Position numbers and translations under genes: made by a program
Notes under the pieces: generated by a model
The model's database searches: none
Told to the model about the DNA's origin: nothing
What the model saw: only the letters and a program-made list of their open reading frames with translations
Shown: one piece after another, positions 18,690 to 28,470 of the stretch
How the letters are laid out: every line of letters starts with the position of its first letter
How positions within the stretch are numbered: the first letter of the stretch is position 1
Origin: Sulfurospirillum halorespirans DSM 13726
GTDB taxonomy: Bacteria; Campylobacterota; Campylobacteria; Campylobacterales; Sulfurospirillaceae
Length of the DNA: 64,000 nt
Assembly (NCBI RefSeq): GCF_001723605.1
Contig: NZ_CP017111.1
Coordinates: 868,001 to 932,000, forward strand
Reading direction: 5' to 3'

Positions 18690-20485
18690 GAATTAAGATC
18701 GTTCTTGCCATCTTCATTTCGGTGTGGATTGCTCTTTTGGTGAGGGTTTATTATATTAGCATTAAATCCAATGCCTATTACGAAGAGATTGCTAAGCAAA
18801 ATGCGGTCAAAGTGGATGAACTCGCACCTTTGCGTGGTGTTATTCTGGATCGAAATTTAAACCCACTCTCTGTCAATCGTCTGGGTTTTTCCATTGGCAT
18901 TAAACCAAGGCTTAGCCTGAAAGCCAGCCGTGAGATTTTGGACGAAGAGATCGCTTTTTTATCATCTATCTTGCCTGATTTTAGTGTCAAAGAGCTCAGC
19001 AAAGAGTATCTCAAAGCAGACTCGGCGTACAATCATGATTTTGTCGAAGTCATCCCCTTTATTCCTTATGATAAGCTCATCCCCCAATTTGCTAAAATCG
19101 CGCAACACGACAATTTGATGATTAAAATTACCTCGAAACGACACTATCCGTATGGCACGCTCGCATCGCATGTGATCGGCTATGTGGGCAAGTCCAACAC
19201 CCAAGATGTGGCAGAAGATGAAACCGCAAAGTTGGTAGGCTTTTCGGGCAAAACGGGCATCGAAAAATTTTATAACACCGTTTTACAAGGGGTCAAAGGT
19301 GAGAAAAAGACCAAAGTAACGGCATTTAACCAAATCATTGAACAGGTGAGCAAAACGCTTCCCCAAAGTAATGATCTTATCTTAAGCCTTGATCTTGACT
19401 TGCAACGCTACATTGCAGAACTTTTTAGTGATGACAGTGGCGCGGTGGTGGTGATGAACGCCAAAAATGGTGAAATATTAGCCGCTGCGAGCTTCCCTGA
19501 GTATGATCTCAATACATTTGTCAACGGCATTTCACGGGAAGAGTGGGCCGTGTTGGCAAACGACCTGAACCATCCTTTTACCAATAAATTGGTCAACGGT
19601 CTCTACCCTCCAGGCTCGGTTGTGAAGATGGGCGTGGGCATGGCGATGATGAACTCAGGCATCGTTACGCCCACGATGACGTTTGAATCAACAGGGACGA
19701 TGGAGTTAGGCGGTCGGGTTTTTCGTGATTGGAAAAAAGAGGGGCATGGCATTATCTCGTATGCACGGGCGATTAAAGAGAGTTGCGATGACTACTTTTA
19801 TAAAGCCAGCTTGAAAACGGGCATTGACAACATTGCACCGTTTCTTTCTAAAATTGGCTTTGCTCAAAAAACAGGTATCGATCTGCCGCGTGAATTCATT
19901 GGAACGGTTCCGAGTCGCGAGTGGAAAAAAGCACGTTTTGGCAAAGGGTGGTCACAAGGTGAAACGCTCATTAGCTCCATCGGGCAAGGTTATTTTCTCG
20001 TAACGCCCGTTCAAGTGGCAAAATACACCGCATTTCTTGCCACAGGTAATGGTGTGACGCCACATTTTGTGAGTAAAATTAACGATGAAGCGCTTGATTT
20101 CCCCGTAGATCCAAATATAGTCAGTGAAAATGAAAAACGCTATTTGAAGATTACAAGAGATGCGATGTATGAAGTGGCGAATGTTCAAGGGGGTACGGCT
20201 CTTAGACACATCAACCTCACGGCTCCTTTTAAGATCGCTGCGAAGACGGGAACGGCTCAAGTGGTGGGTATTTCGCAAACCGACAAAAAGCGTATGCGCG
20301 AAGAGGATATGGACTACTATCAACGTTCTCACGCGTGGCTTACCACGTATGGCCCTTATGATAATCCTCAGTATGTTGTAACGGTTTTGGTTGAACATGG
20401 AGGGCATGGCGGAAGTGAAGGCGGTCCCATCATTTCTAAAATTTACGATAAGCTCTATGAAAAAGGGTATATTAAACTCAAATAA
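18686..20485 (+). CDS. mrdA: Penicillin-binding protein 2 (elongation transpeptidase)
   Basis: Class B PBP of 599 residues that cross-links peptidoglycan along the cell side wall. One N-terminal membrane helix (IVLAIFISVWIALLVRV) is followed by a dimerisation domain (LAPLRGVILDRN). Transpeptidase motifs are SVVK in PPGSVVKMG near residue 312, the SCDDYF segment near 368 (SxN/D position) and KTGTAQ near 519. The start is the GTG at 18686, overlapping the previous stop. Last gene of the envelope operon. Confidence 0.94.
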   Translation: MRIKIVLAIFISVWIALLVRVYYISIKSNAYYEEIAKQNAVKVDELAPLRGVILDRNLNPLSVNRLGFSIGIKPRLSLKASREILDEEIAFLSSILPDFSVKELSKEYLKADSAYNHDFVEVIPFIPYDKLIPQFAKIAQHDNLMIKITSKRHYPYGTLASHVIGYVGKSNTQDVAEDETAKLVGFSGKTGIEKFYNTVLQGVKGEKKTKVTAFNQIIEQVSKTLPQSNDLILSLDLDLQRYIAELFSDDSGAVVVMNAKNGEILAAASFPEYDLNTFVNGISREEWAVLANDLNHPFTNKLVNGLYPPGSVVKMGVGMAMMNSGIVTPTMTFESTGTMELGGRVFRDWKKEGHGIISYARAIKESCDDYFYKASLKTGIDNIAPFLSKIGFAQKTGIDLPREFIGTVPSREWKKARFGKGWSQGETLISSIGQGYFLVTPVQVAKYTAFLATGNGVTPHFVSKINDEALDFPVDPNIVSENEKRYLKITRDAMYEVANVQGGTALRHINLTAPFKIAAKTGTAQVVGISQTDKKRMREEDMDYYQRSHAWLTTYGPYDNPQYVVTVLVEHGGHGGSEGGPIISKIYDKLYEKGYIKLK

Positions 20486-20486
20486 T

Positions 20487-20500
20487 CGTTACATGTAACG
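20487..20500. repeat. 14-bp perfect palindrome between convergent stops
   Basis: CGTTACATGTAACG, an extended copy of TTACATGTAA, fills the 16-bp gap between the stop codons of mrdA and the convergent PfpI gene. As RNA it would give a small hairpin on either strand; there is no T-run, so terminator function is doubtful. Confidence 0.85.
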
Positions 20501-20501
20501 T

Positions 20502-21080
20502 TTAAAGCTTGTTCACATCAATCTCATACTCTATTTTCTCTGCCACTTCTTGCGCGAGCTTCACGCCAAAAAGTTCACGCAAAAGGTAAAATCCAAGTTC
20601 TAAGCCAGAACTCACACCCGCGGCAGTGATGATCTTTCCATCATGAACCACTTTGCTAGAGACGACATTGACGCCATACGCGGCTAATTCATCAAACGTG
20701 CTGTGGTACGTCGTTGCCTCTTTACCTAAAAGCAACCCCGCTTCTGCTAGAAAAAAAGCGCCTGTACAGACAGAGGTAAGGTAGGTCGCTTCATTGTGGC
20801 GTGCTTCTATAAACGCGCGCATCGAAGGCTCTTTCATCCACTCAATGCGACCTTTCCCTCCGGGAAAAAGCAAAATATCTAAAACAGGTGCACTCTCAAA
20901 ACTCGCATCGGGCAAGATTTTAAGACCATTAAACGCTTGCACTGGTTCTAAACTGGGGGCGATGAGCATGACTTTCGTGCTGTTAGGTGCTATTTTATTG
21001 ATGTAGCTCAGCACCTCAAAAGGAGCGACAAAATCCAACTCTTCGACATTGGAAAAAATAACAATACCAATGGTAACCAT
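20502..21080 (-). CDS. DJ-1/PfpI family protein
   Basis: A 192-residue class I glutamine amidotransferase-like protein. The nucleophile elbow is SVCTGAFFLAEAG (Cys near residue 101) and DILLFPGGKG precedes it. The sequence is nearest to isonitrile hydratase/ThiJ-type members, whose roles range from stress protection to isonitrile hydrolysis. It lies 3 bp after ybeY in a minus-strand operon, with no functional link to its neighbours. Confidence 0.85.
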   Translation of the reverse strand: MVTIGIVIFSNVEELDFVAPFEVLSYINKIAPNSTKVMLIAPSLEPVQAFNGLKILPDASFESAPVLDILLFPGGKGRIEWMKEPSMRAFIEARHNEATYLTSVCTGAFFLAEAGLLLGKEATTYHSTFDELAAYGVNVVSSKVVHDGKIITAAGVSSGLELGFYLLRELFGVKLAQEVAEKIEYEIDVNKL

Positions 21081-21083
21081 GAC

Positions 21084-21503
21084 CTAATCCTCCGTACGAA
21101 CAATTAAACTCTTGGGTAAATGATACTGCGTTATCCATGATTTTTCCATATCGCGCATCTGCCCGCTGTCCACTTCATGATCAAACCCTAAAAGATGTAG
21201 CATGCCGTGAATGAACAAAAGGGTGATCTCCTCTTCCACACTGTGCCCCAACTCTTTGGCTTTTTGCGCTGCGAGCTCATGGTTGATAACGATGGAACCA
21301 AGAGGGGCGTGGGGAAAATCATCAATGGGGAAGCTTAGCACGTCGGTGGTTTTATCCATCCCTCGATGCTCTAAATTGAGCTCGTGCATACTTTCACCAT
21401 CAATGATCAAAAGCTCTACCTCTTTAGGTGTATGCTCCGTGCAAATCTGCTCTAAAATCTTTACACGTAAAGGGATGTTGAATTCATTTTCGATCAGCAG
21501 CAT
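21084..21503 (-). CDS. ybeY: Endoribonuclease YbeY
   Basis: Metal-dependent RNase for 16S rRNA maturation and ribosome quality control, 139 residues. The zinc motif is [12 protein letters not shown] near residue 100, and TTDVLSFP precedes it near residue 52; both are family hallmarks. It lies 12 bp downstream of the MurF-like gene. Confidence 0.94.
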   Translation of the reverse strand: MLLIENEFNIPLRVKILEQICTEHTPKEVELLIIDGESMHELNLEHRGMDKTTDVLSFPIDDFPHAPLGSIVINHELAAQKAKELGHSVEEEITLLFIHGMLHLLGFDHEVDSGQMRDMEKSWITQYHLPKSLIVRTED

Positions 21504-21515
21504 AAAAATATCCTT

Positions 21516-22520
21516 TTAAAACAGGCTGGGCTGGTTGGTAAATGTTTTGATAAACAGAGGCTCACATGCCTCTTTATCGCTTAAAATCAGAGCGTATTGA
21601 AACGATGTGTCGCCCAAGATGGCAAGCTCTTCGATGGATTCAAATAAGATCGTTTTTCCGCTAAAGTCCAATGCTTCTTGAAACGTTTTGGGCACGCAGA
21701 GAATCACATGGGAAGCATCAACTTGGGTTAGAAGGTACGCTATCAAGGAAGGAATTAACGAAGGTGCAGGCTCAAAAATAAGCGCTTTATCGCTGCTTCC
21801 AAACTCCTTTTTACACAGCGCATGTGTGATAAATTGTGGGTAAAAATGGTCACAAAAGCCAAGATGCTCCAAACTGTAGGCGATCTCATGGGTATCACAA
21901 AAGCCAAGTAAACAGAGCAGCTCTTCGACAAAAAGAGAGGGAATTTTTTGCTCTGTGTAGTAGCGTTCATTGTGCCAAAAAGAGCTGAGAAACAGCCCTT
22001 TTGCCATCACCGTAGGCTTTACATGTAAAGTGGTTTCAATGCTTTGAGAAGCAGGGGCAATGTCGTGTGCAAGGGTTGGATTGCTTAGGCAAAAACGCTC
22101 TTCTTCTTTCGCACCCAGAATGGTTTTAACGATGCTAAAAAGATCGTTTCGCAGACGTTTGATACTGCGAGGCGTTTGAATGATCTCCAAAAGTGCTTCT
22201 TGTACAGGGGAAAGTAGAAGGATGTCGAGTGATTTTTGGGTGATCGTGTAGCGTAACAGTTTGATGAGAATCTGCTCAATGGAGTTCACTTCGATCCACG
22301 CGCACTCTTCATCTTCATTGGCAAAAGCAAGAGTCGTGACAATGGCGTAAGCGCCTTTTTCAAGCGCTTGGTGGATCAGCTCGCGTGATGCTGTGGTGTC
22401 GATAAAAAGATCGCCATGCGAGACGCGCATACTCTCCAGTGCGATGGAAGCAAACGCATCAATGGGAGGCGTAGTTCTAAGCCTTCCATCAATGATGCGT
22501 ACAAAGTTCTCTATCTTCAT
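21516..22520 (-). CDS. Hypothetical protein with MurE/MurF N-terminal-like segment
   Basis: The start at 22520 (MKIENFVRIIDGRLRT) overlaps the metG stop as ATGA and is preferred over a longer frame that runs into metG. The 334-residue product opens like the substrate-binding domain of Mur ligases (SMRVSHGDLFIDTTASRELIHQ, then LEKGAYAIVT). It lacks the P-loop and the rest of the ligase, so it is not a working Mur enzyme of known type. C. jejuni has an uncharacterised gene next to metG (Cj0837c). Function unknown. TTACATGTAA at 22019-22028 encodes Leu-His-Val. Confidence 0.7.
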   Translation of the reverse strand: MKIENFVRIIDGRLRTTPPIDAFASIALESMRVSHGDLFIDTTASRELIHQALEKGAYAIVTTLAFANEDEECAWIEVNSIEQILIKLLRYTITQKSLDILLLSPVQEALLEIIQTPRSIKRLRNDLFSIVKTILGAKEEERFCLSNPTLAHDIAPASQSIETTLHVKPTVMAKGLFLSSFWHNERYYTEQKIPSLFVEELLCLLGFCDTHEIAYSLEHLGFCDHFYPQFITHALCKKEFGSSDKALIFEPAPSLIPSLIAYLLTQVDASHVILCVPKTFQEALDFSGKTILFESIEELAILGDTSFQYALILSDKEACEPLFIKTFTNQPSLF

Positions 22521-24454
22521 CCAATTGAAGCGCCACTTTGGCGAGGACGTTCTGGGCGAACCAAACAGAGTCCCTCTTTGTCTTTTGCTGCTAGGAGCAT
22601 ACCTTGGCTGAGTAGCCCTTTGATCGTGGCAGGTTTGAGGTTCGCAACCACGCACACTTGGGTGTTGATAAGCTCTTCAGGCGTGTAATACTCACGAATC
22701 CCTGCGACAATTTGTCGTGGCTCTGCTTCACCCAGATCGACTTTGAGTTTCAAAAGACGATCGCTTCCTTCTAAAATGCTCGCTTCTAAAATCGTTCCCA
22801 CTTTCAAAGCGGTTTCAAAAAATTGGTCAATCGTAATGATCGACTCGATCTTTGCCTCTTTCTTCTCTTTTTTAGCAGGTTGTGGTGCGACTATGGGTGC
22901 AGATTCAACAGGTTGTTCCATCAACTCCTCTTCGATGCGTGGGAAAAGTGGTGGCACTTTTTCGATCGTAAATTCATCTAAAAAGGTTTTACGCAAAACG
23001 ATTTTGTCATAGTTTGCAGTGTTGATCTCAAAGCCCATCGCTTTGGCGATCGTCATAGTTGTTTTAGGCATAACAGGGTGCAAAAGTATGGAAACACGCG
23101 CCAAGATGTTGGAAACGAGGGCGACGAGTGCTAAGGCTTGCTCTGTTTTTCCCTCTTTGATTTTGACCCACGGCTCATGCACGGTAATCGCTTGGTTGGC
23201 GATGCTCAGCACTTTCCAAAGCTCTTCAAGGTAACGGTTGGTTTGAAGCTCTAAGAGGTTGTTTTCGACAGTTTTTAAGATCTCATCCACCGCCACCAGC
23301 TCACTCTCATGAAAGGTCGTGACATCCTTGGAGTTAATCACGCCATTGCTGTATTTGCCACTCATTCCGATGATACGATTCAGTAGGTTCCCAAGCTCAT
23401 TGCCCAGATCGGAGTTGATACGATCCATCAAGGCTTTTTGGCTAAAGTCACCGTCTTGACCAAACGGCACTTCACGAAGCATAAAGTATCTAAAGTTCTC
23501 TAAGCCATAGGCATCGGCAACCTCTTTAGGATTAACGACATTGCCTTTACTTTTGCTCATCTTCTCACCATTTCTCGTCCACCAACCGTGTGCGGCGACA
23601 TGTTTTGGAAGCGCCAAACCAAGGCTCATCAAAAATGCTGGCCAGTAGATGGCATGAAAGCGAAGAATGTCTTTGCCCACTAAGTGCATCGTTGCGGGCC
23701 AAAAGTCCATGTTTTTTTCATCGGTGCCGTATCCAAGTGCGGTTGTGTAGTTTAAAAGGGCGTCCAACCAGACATACATGACGTGTTTATCATCGTTCAT
23801 TGAAGCGGGCAATTTCACACCCCAGTCAAAACTGGTACGTGTAATAGAGAGATCACGAAGTCCTTGTTTGACAAAGCTAATCACTTCGTTTTTTTTGCCT
23901 CGTGGAAGGACACATTTCTCATCGTTGTTGTACCATTTGATGAGATCTTCTTGGTATTTAGAGAGTTTAAAGAAGTAACTCTCTTCTTTGACCAGACGGG
24001 TGAGTTTGCCACAATCGGGGCATTTGTCCTCATCGACCAGTTGGGTGTCCGTAAAAAAAGTCTCACAGCTCACACAGTAGTGACCTTCGTATTCGCCTTT
24101 GTAAATGTCGCCTTTGTCAAACATGACTTGAAACGCTTTTTGAACCCCCGTTTTATGCTCGGCGTCCGTCGTGCGGATGAATTTGTCGTAACTGATCTCA
24201 AACTCATCCCAAAGAGCGCGGAATTTGCCACTGATCTCATCCGCATAGGCTTGAGGCGTTTTGTTGCGTAATTTTGCCGCTTCTTCGATCTTTTGACCGT
24301 GTTCATCGGTTCCTGTTAAGAAAAAAGTCTCATAGCCTTTCAAACGATAATAGCGTGCCATGGTGTCTGCGATAATGGTCGTGTACGCATGTCCGATATG
24401 CGGAACATCGTTAACATAGTAGATTGGGGTGGTAATGTAGGCTTTTTGGGACAT
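22517..24454 (-). CDS. metG: Methionyl-tRNA synthetase
   Basis: Class I synthetase, 645 residues. HIGH appears as HIGH in VPHIGHAY near residue 20, the zinc knuckle as CVSC and CPDC (about 127-148), and KMSKS in EKMSKSKGN near 296. A C-terminal EMAP/Arc1p-like tRNA-binding domain (about 540-645, FETALKVGTILEA) is fused, as in Campylobacter. It is part of a minus-strand operon from mobB to the PfpI gene. Confidence 0.96.
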   Translation of the reverse strand: MSQKAYITTPIYYVNDVPHIGHAYTTIIADTMARYYRLKGYETFFLTGTDEHGQKIEEAAKLRNKTPQAYADEISGKFRALWDEFEISYDKFIRTTDAEHKTGVQKAFQVMFDKGDIYKGEYEGHYCVSCETFFTDTQLVDEDKCPDCGKLTRLVKEESYFFKLSKYQEDLIKWYNNDEKCVLPRGKKNEVISFVKQGLRDLSITRTSFDWGVKLPASMNDDKHVMYVWLDALLNYTTALGYGTDEKNMDFWPATMHLVGKDILRFHAIYWPAFLMSLGLALPKHVAAHGWWTRNGEKMSKSKGNVVNPKEVADAYGLENFRYFMLREVPFGQDGDFSQKALMDRINSDLGNELGNLLNRIIGMSGKYSNGVINSKDVTTFHESELVAVDEILKTVENNLLELQTNRYLEELWKVLSIANQAITVHEPWVKIKEGKTEQALALVALVSNILARVSILLHPVMPKTTMTIAKAMGFEINTANYDKIVLRKTFLDEFTIEKVPPLFPRIEEELMEQPVESAPIVAPQPAKKEKKEAKIESIITIDQFFETALKVGTILEASILEGSDRLLKLKVDLGEAEPRQIVAGIREYYTPEELINTQVCVVANLKPATIKGLLSQGMLLAAKDKEGLCLVRPERPRQSGASIG

Positions 24455-24487
24455 CGTTTTTCCTAGTTAAATTGATTCATTGTATTG

Positions 24488-24685
24488 TTAAAACTCAAAT
24501 CCGCCACCGTGTCCTTTTGCCATACTTTCGTAAACGGCTTTGACATAGGTTTTGCGGATTTCACACTCAAACATTTTTTCACAATCGCTGCACGTTACAA
24601 GGTTTTTATCCTGTTGGCATGCTTGTAAAAGTGCTTTTTTCTCTTGCAAATCTTGTTCGTAAATGTCACTGACTTCACTACTCAT
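24488..24685 (-). CDS. Small conserved cysteine-containing protein
   Basis: A 65-residue protein between fbp and metG. It has two cysteine pairs ([11 protein letters not shown]) and ends in a glycine-rich GHGGGFEF. A small gene occupies the same place in C. jejuni (Cj0839c). The cysteines could bind metal, but no function is known. It overlaps fbp by 8 bp, indicating cotranscription. Confidence 0.75.
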   Translation of the reverse strand: MSSEVSDIYEQDLQEKKALLQACQQDKNLVTCSDCEKMFECEIRKTYVKAVYESMAKGHGGGFEF

Positions 24686-25514
24686 AGCACTTCCGAACGC
24701 GTTTTATCTCTGTTGTCGAGCCAAAGAAACACGGTGTCGTGTCATGTGGATGCGAAGGGGTGAGGTCAAGCACTCTGTGTTTGCCATCGATCGCCTCGCC
24801 ACCTGCTTTTTCGTACACAAACGCAAAAGGGAAGACTTCAAAAATCATGCGCAGTTTGCCTTTTGGCACATCGCTTGTTGCAGGGTACGAGAAAAGTCCG
24901 CCACCTTTGAGAAGAATTTGATGCAAATCTGGCACCATTCCGCCTGAATAACGCAAGCGATAGCCATCGGCAAAGATTGCATCAATCAATGCTTTATGCT
25001 TAGGTTCCCAACACATTTGGGTTGAACCTGGCGCATTGAGTTTGCCTTTTTCTTTCAGCGTGATTGTTTGAATGAAGACAAATTCACCGTTTTTATTGAG
25101 ACGGTACATCTTAACATCAACTTCCGCAATGACCAGCTCAACGCGAGGTCCATAGACAACGTAGACCGCTGCTTTAAGATTTGCCCCTGCATAGCCACCC
25201 TCGTAGATGCCAAAGATGGAGCCGACACTGAGGTTAACATCAATGAGGCTTGAACCATCCAGTGGGTCGTACCCAACACCGTAAATGCCGTTTACATGTA
25301 AAGGTGTTTTGTCTGCTTTCTCTTCGCTCACGATCTCTTTGATCGAAGCAACTTTGGCAAACTCCTCTTCGATGATAAGGTCACTTTTGATGTCCAGTTT
25401 GAGTTGGGTGTCGCCTGTGGAGTTGATGTTCTCAGAATAGCCCGTATCATCAAACTCAATGGCTTCTCGAATGCGTATGGCGGAACGTTTTATAGCTTCG
25501 TATATTTCGTGCAT
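24678..25514 (-). CDS. fbp: Fructose-1,6-bisphosphatase, class I
   Basis: Gluconeogenic enzyme of 278 residues. The metal-binding motif appears as [12 protein letters not shown] near residue 95, with EEKADK upstream (a metal-site Glu) and [14 protein letters not shown] in the second half. The [15 protein letters not shown] segment near residue 200 is typical. It follows mobB with a single-base gap. TTACATGTAA (25292-25301) is read as Leu-His-Val. Confidence 0.94.
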   Translation of the reverse strand: MHEIYEAIKRSAIRIREAIEFDDTGYSENINSTGDTQLKLDIKSDLIIEEEFAKVASIKEIVSEEKADKTPLHVNGIYGVGYDPLDGSSLIDVNLSVGSIFGIYEGGYAGANLKAAVYVVYGPRVELVIAEVDVKMYRLNKNGEFVFIQTITLKEKGKLNAPGSTQMCWEPKHKALIDAIFADGYRLRYSGGMVPDLHQILLKGGGLFSYPATSDVPKGKLRMIFEVFPFAFVYEKAGGEAIDGKHRVLDLTPSHPHDTTPCFFGSTTEIKRVRKCYE

Positions 25515-25515
25515 G

Positions 25516-26013
25516 TTATTTCACTTTCTTAGCATTTTTGAGTATCCAAGCAACGACTTGCTCGGGGTTATTCAGATCTAAAATTGCAATATGGGAAGGG
25601 AGGTCATAATCGCTTAAATTGATACTCTCATCAATCGCAATGGCGTCGGAGCAGTCAAAATAGTCCACATCCAGTTTGTTACGAAAAATCGCAATGCGCG
25701 GAAGCGGTAGATTTTTAAGCCCTTCCACCAACAAGAAATCAAAGCTTCCTAGCATATCAATGATCTCATCCAAACTTTTTTGATGTTTCGAAAAAAGCGT
25801 CGTACGCGTTGGAGAGGTTATCACGACTTCAGCGCCCGTTTGCGAAAACTTCCAGCTATCTTTGCCTTCCACATCGAAGATCGCTTTATCGCTTGGGTCA
25901 TTTTTAATGATCGCAAGTGCATGGTCGTTTTTAAGAATGTTTGCCACCTTAAGGATCAGCGTTGTTTTGCCGCTATCTGATGGTCCCGTGAATGCAACAG
26001 CTAAGGATTTCAT
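25516..26013 (-). CDS. mobB: Molybdopterin-guanine dinucleotide biosynthesis protein MobB
   Basis: Small GTPase, 165 residues, that assists formation of the guanine dinucleotide cofactor used by molybdoenzymes. The P-loop is GPSDSGKTT near residue 10; the [15 protein letters not shown] segment near residue 92 is the conserved second half. First gene of the minus-strand operon with fbp and metG, the same arrangement as C. jejuni Cj0841c-Cj0838c. Confidence 0.9.
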   Translation of the reverse strand: MKSLAVAFTGPSDSGKTTLILKVANILKNDHALAIIKNDPSDKAIFDVEGKDSWKFSQTGAEVVITSPTRTTLFSKHQKSLDEIIDMLGSFDFLLVEGLKNLPLPRIAIFRNKLDVDYFDCSDAIAIDESINLSDYDLPSHIAILDLNNPEQVVAWILKNAKKVK

Positions 26014-26122
26014 TTTTTCCTGCTTTTTATGTTATTATCGTGCTAATATAAAAAATTATAGCAAAAAAAGATTTAGCTTTTGATGAGTTGATCTGCGTGT
26101 GTGCTAAGTATGAGGAATGATA

Positions 26123-26599
26123 ATGCGATATATTTCAATGGTTTTGATACTGTTTTTACTCTCGGGATGTGCTTCAAAATTGAGCGAAAATGAAAGTGAA
26201 AAGACCTTGGATTATGGAATGGCAAACTCTAAAAAGATTGAAATTCAAAACTCAAAAACCTCTAAGACCTTTGTGCTTATCACCTATCTTAACCCCATTC
26301 ATCATGATCTTGTAACGCAAGAGAGCGAAAAATTTGTCGTAGGAACCTACAAAGCTACAGGCGATGGCGCCTTTGATAGAGTCACTCTTTCAAAGTTTAA
26401 AGTCAATGGAAGCGATGAAAATCTGACGGTTACACCTCTCAATCAAGATGCACCCCTACTCAAATTGATCTCAACGTCAAACGCTTGGACCAACTATGTG
26501 TTAATCCAAGCGCCAAAGACAGAGGAGATCAAGATGGAGATTAGTTTCGAAAACGATCAGTCGCAGAGGGTATCAACAACATTTCGAAAAGATTTTTGA
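26123..26599 (+). CDS. Lipoprotein of unknown function
   Basis: About 158 residues. ATG 26123 lies 6 bases after GAGGA and gives MRYISMVLILFLLSGC, a lipoprotein signal with lipobox; ATG 26117 adds two residues. The mature protein shows no motif I recognise. The same position beside slt is occupied in C. jejuni by Cj0842. Its last 59 bp overlap the convergent slt gene. Confidence 0.75.
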   Translation: MRYISMVLILFLLSGCASKLSENESEKTLDYGMANSKKIEIQNSKTSKTFVLITYLNPIHHDLVTQESEKFVVGTYKATGDGAFDRVTLSKFKVNGSDENLTVTPLNQDAPLLKLISTSNAWTNYVLIQAPKTEEIKMEISFENDQSQRVSTTFRKDF

Positions 26600-28184
26600 T
26601 CGAAACATCTTCGCCTAAAAGATGGCGGTACACGACATAATTTGCCAGTACTTTTTTGCCGTACTCTCGACTCTCTTCGTTGATCATGCTCTCCATACTT
26701 AAAAACGGCTCATACTCACCTTGTGAAAATGCCCCAGCTTGCAGATGTTTTTTGGTAAATCCCATACCGCCATTGTAAGCGTACGCTATAAAGAGCGGGT
26801 GCATGAGATTTCTCTCTAAAAAATTAAGATGAAGATTTCCAAAGAGATACGCCACCCGAGGGTCAAACATCATAGCGATTGAAAATGTTTCCAGCTTCTC
26901 TTTTTTAGCAATGTCACGTGCCACAAAAGGCATAAACTGCATCATTCCAAGCGCATACGACGTTGAGACGACCGAAGGGATAAAACGGCTCTCTTGACGC
27001 GCGATGGAGAGCATCAATGCTTGGCGATGAATGGAATAACTTGAAAGTTCTTCAGGGTAAGGAATCGGGTAGTAGTTTTGGGCATACCGTGTGGCGCGTT
27101 CCATCAAGTAGCTGTAATGCGGCAATGTGTTGGCGTATTTGAAGCTTTGCGCCAAGGTTTCGACCTCTTGAGAGCTCATGTGATAGACTTTATTCATCAC
27201 TTTAATCCATGCAAATGGATCGCTCACATTAAATGTTGGGTGCGTGCCTTCTAAAACGGGTGAGACGATATTTTGCATCGGTCGACCCAGCTGTTCGTAG
27301 GCATAAAGGGAGTACATGTTGATGTCGCCATCTTGCACGATGCGTTCTAAAAAGCGAGCATCTTTGGTCACTAAATAGAGCCAAAAGAGCGCTTTGTCTT
27401 TCTCTTCACTCTTCGTGGAGCGCTCAATAGAAAGTTCAAAAAACGTCAATGCTTGCTCTTTTTCACCGTATTTGAGGGCATTGAGTCCCATATAAAAGAG
27501 CGCTTTGGTGTTTACATGTAAAGAAGGGCTTACATGTAACAAGGAGCGTTGCACATTGTCCAGTTTATCGTTTTGGACAACATTGTAAGCAAGCTGGTTG
27601 AATTTGACCGATTGGGAAAGTCGATCCATCTGCTCTTTGGGGATGATCTGTTGGTTGAAAACAGCCGCTTTATACGCGGTGATACTGCCGTTAAAAAGGT
27701 TTAAGAACGTGTTGACATCGCTGCTCAGTGCAGCTTCATACACGTTGTCATTTTCCATCAAGGTAATGAGATTGACCAGCTCTTTGTTCTGTTTGAGACG
27801 CGGTTTGATGAATTTCAGTTGCCCTTTTGCCACAGAGGTGACTTTCGCGATGTTGATGCCGATGTTGAGGCATTCATCATCTTCTTTCATCAACGCGGTG
27901 ACATCAAGATCAATACATTTGGAGATTTTTTTATACTCAAGATTGTCCATTTTTTTAGCAAAAAGATGAAAAAAACGAATGTTCATCGTATGCACCATCC
28001 CAAAGAGCGCTTTGGCTTCTTTGGGGGTGGTGGCATCGCTTTGAAGGTATTCGTAGATGTAAAAATCTTTCGCAAGACTGCGCGGTTTATCATCAAAAAA
28101 GGCAAAGTCAACAGGCTCATCCGCAAACAGGTCAATGCAAATACAAAGGCAAAAGAGAAGGCCTAAAAAAAGTTTATAAAGCAT
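26541..28184 (-). CDS. slt: Soluble lytic murein transglycosylase
   Basis: Periplasmic enzyme, about 547 residues, that cleaves glycan strands. The start at 28184 (MLYKLFLGLLFCLCICIDLF) supplies a signal peptide; the longer frame reads back into yggT. An alpha-helical superhelix makes up most of the protein, and the C-terminal SLT domain has the catalytic Glu in SIARQESRFIP, then ALGMMQFMPF and AYAYNGGMGF. Two TTACATGTAA copies 18 bp apart (27512, 27530) encode Leu-His-Val twice. Confidence 0.92.
   Translation of the reverse strand: MLYKLFLGLLFCLCICIDLFADEPVDFAFFDDKPRSLAKDFYIYEYLQSDATTPKEAKALFGMVHTMNIRFFHLFAKKMDNLEYKKISKCIDLDVTALMKEDDECLNIGINIAKVTSVAKGQLKFIKPRLKQNKELVNLITLMENDNVYEAALSSDVNTFLNLFNGSITAYKAAVFNQQIIPKEQMDRLSQSVKFNQLAYNVVQNDKLDNVQRSLLHVSPSLHVNTKALFYMGLNALKYGEKEQALTFFELSIERSTKSEEKDKALFWLYLVTKDARFLERIVQDGDINMYSLYAYEQLGRPMQNIVSPVLEGTHPTFNVSDPFAWIKVMNKVYHMSSQEVETLAQSFKYANTLPHYSYLMERATRYAQNYYPIPYPEELSSYSIHRQALMLSIARQESRFIPSVVSTSYALGMMQFMPFVARDIAKKEKLETFSIAMMFDPRVAYLFGNLHLNFLERNLMHPLFIAYAYNGGMGFTKKHLQAGAFSQGEYEPFLSMESMINEESREYGKKVLANYVVYRHLLGEDVSIKNLFEMLLIPSATDRFRN
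27512..27539. repeat. Paired TTACATGTAA palindromes inside slt
   Basis: Two exact copies, 27512-27521 and 27530-27539, lie 18 bp start to start and in the same reading frame, giving a LHVSPSLHV stretch in Slt. This is the tightest pair in the window. Confidence 0.9.
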
Positions 28185-28470
28185 TGGCAAGCGCAAACAG
28201 TAGTTTGACCGCAAACAGGTCGACAAATTGAAGTGTCAAAATCACGATCAAGGGCGCAAGGTCGATGCCACCAATCAGTGTTGGAACCAATTTACGAATA
28301 AAGGCATACACTGGGTTGGTGAGCCGAAAAAGAATCTGTACAATCGGATTGTACGGATCAGGGCGCACAAAGGTAATGAGAGCGGCTATAATCACCACCC
28401 AAATATAAATGTTAATGAGGGTATGTAAAATGTTGGCAAACGCTTCAATAAATGTTGATAAAACGATCAT
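28174..28470 (-). CDS. YggT family membrane protein
   Basis: A 98-residue integral membrane protein with two hydrophobic halves separated by IRPDPYNPIVQILFRLTNP-like residues (here VRPDPYNPIVQILFRLTNP), the YggT signature. The family is linked to osmotic stress and cell-division plane placement but has no firm role. It overlaps gltX-like by 4 bp and slt by 11 bp, so it is in the same operon. Confidence 0.88.
   Translation of the reverse strand: MIVLSTFIEAFANILHTLINIYIWVVIIAALITFVRPDPYNPIVQILFRLTNPVYAFIRKLVPTLIGGIDLAPLIVILTLQFVDLFAVKLLFALANAL

Noticed and set aside
22521-22655. Longer start for the MurF-like gene
   Set aside because: The extra 45 codons lie in the metG coding region in another frame, with no protein-like character; the ATGA overlap start at 22520 is typical.
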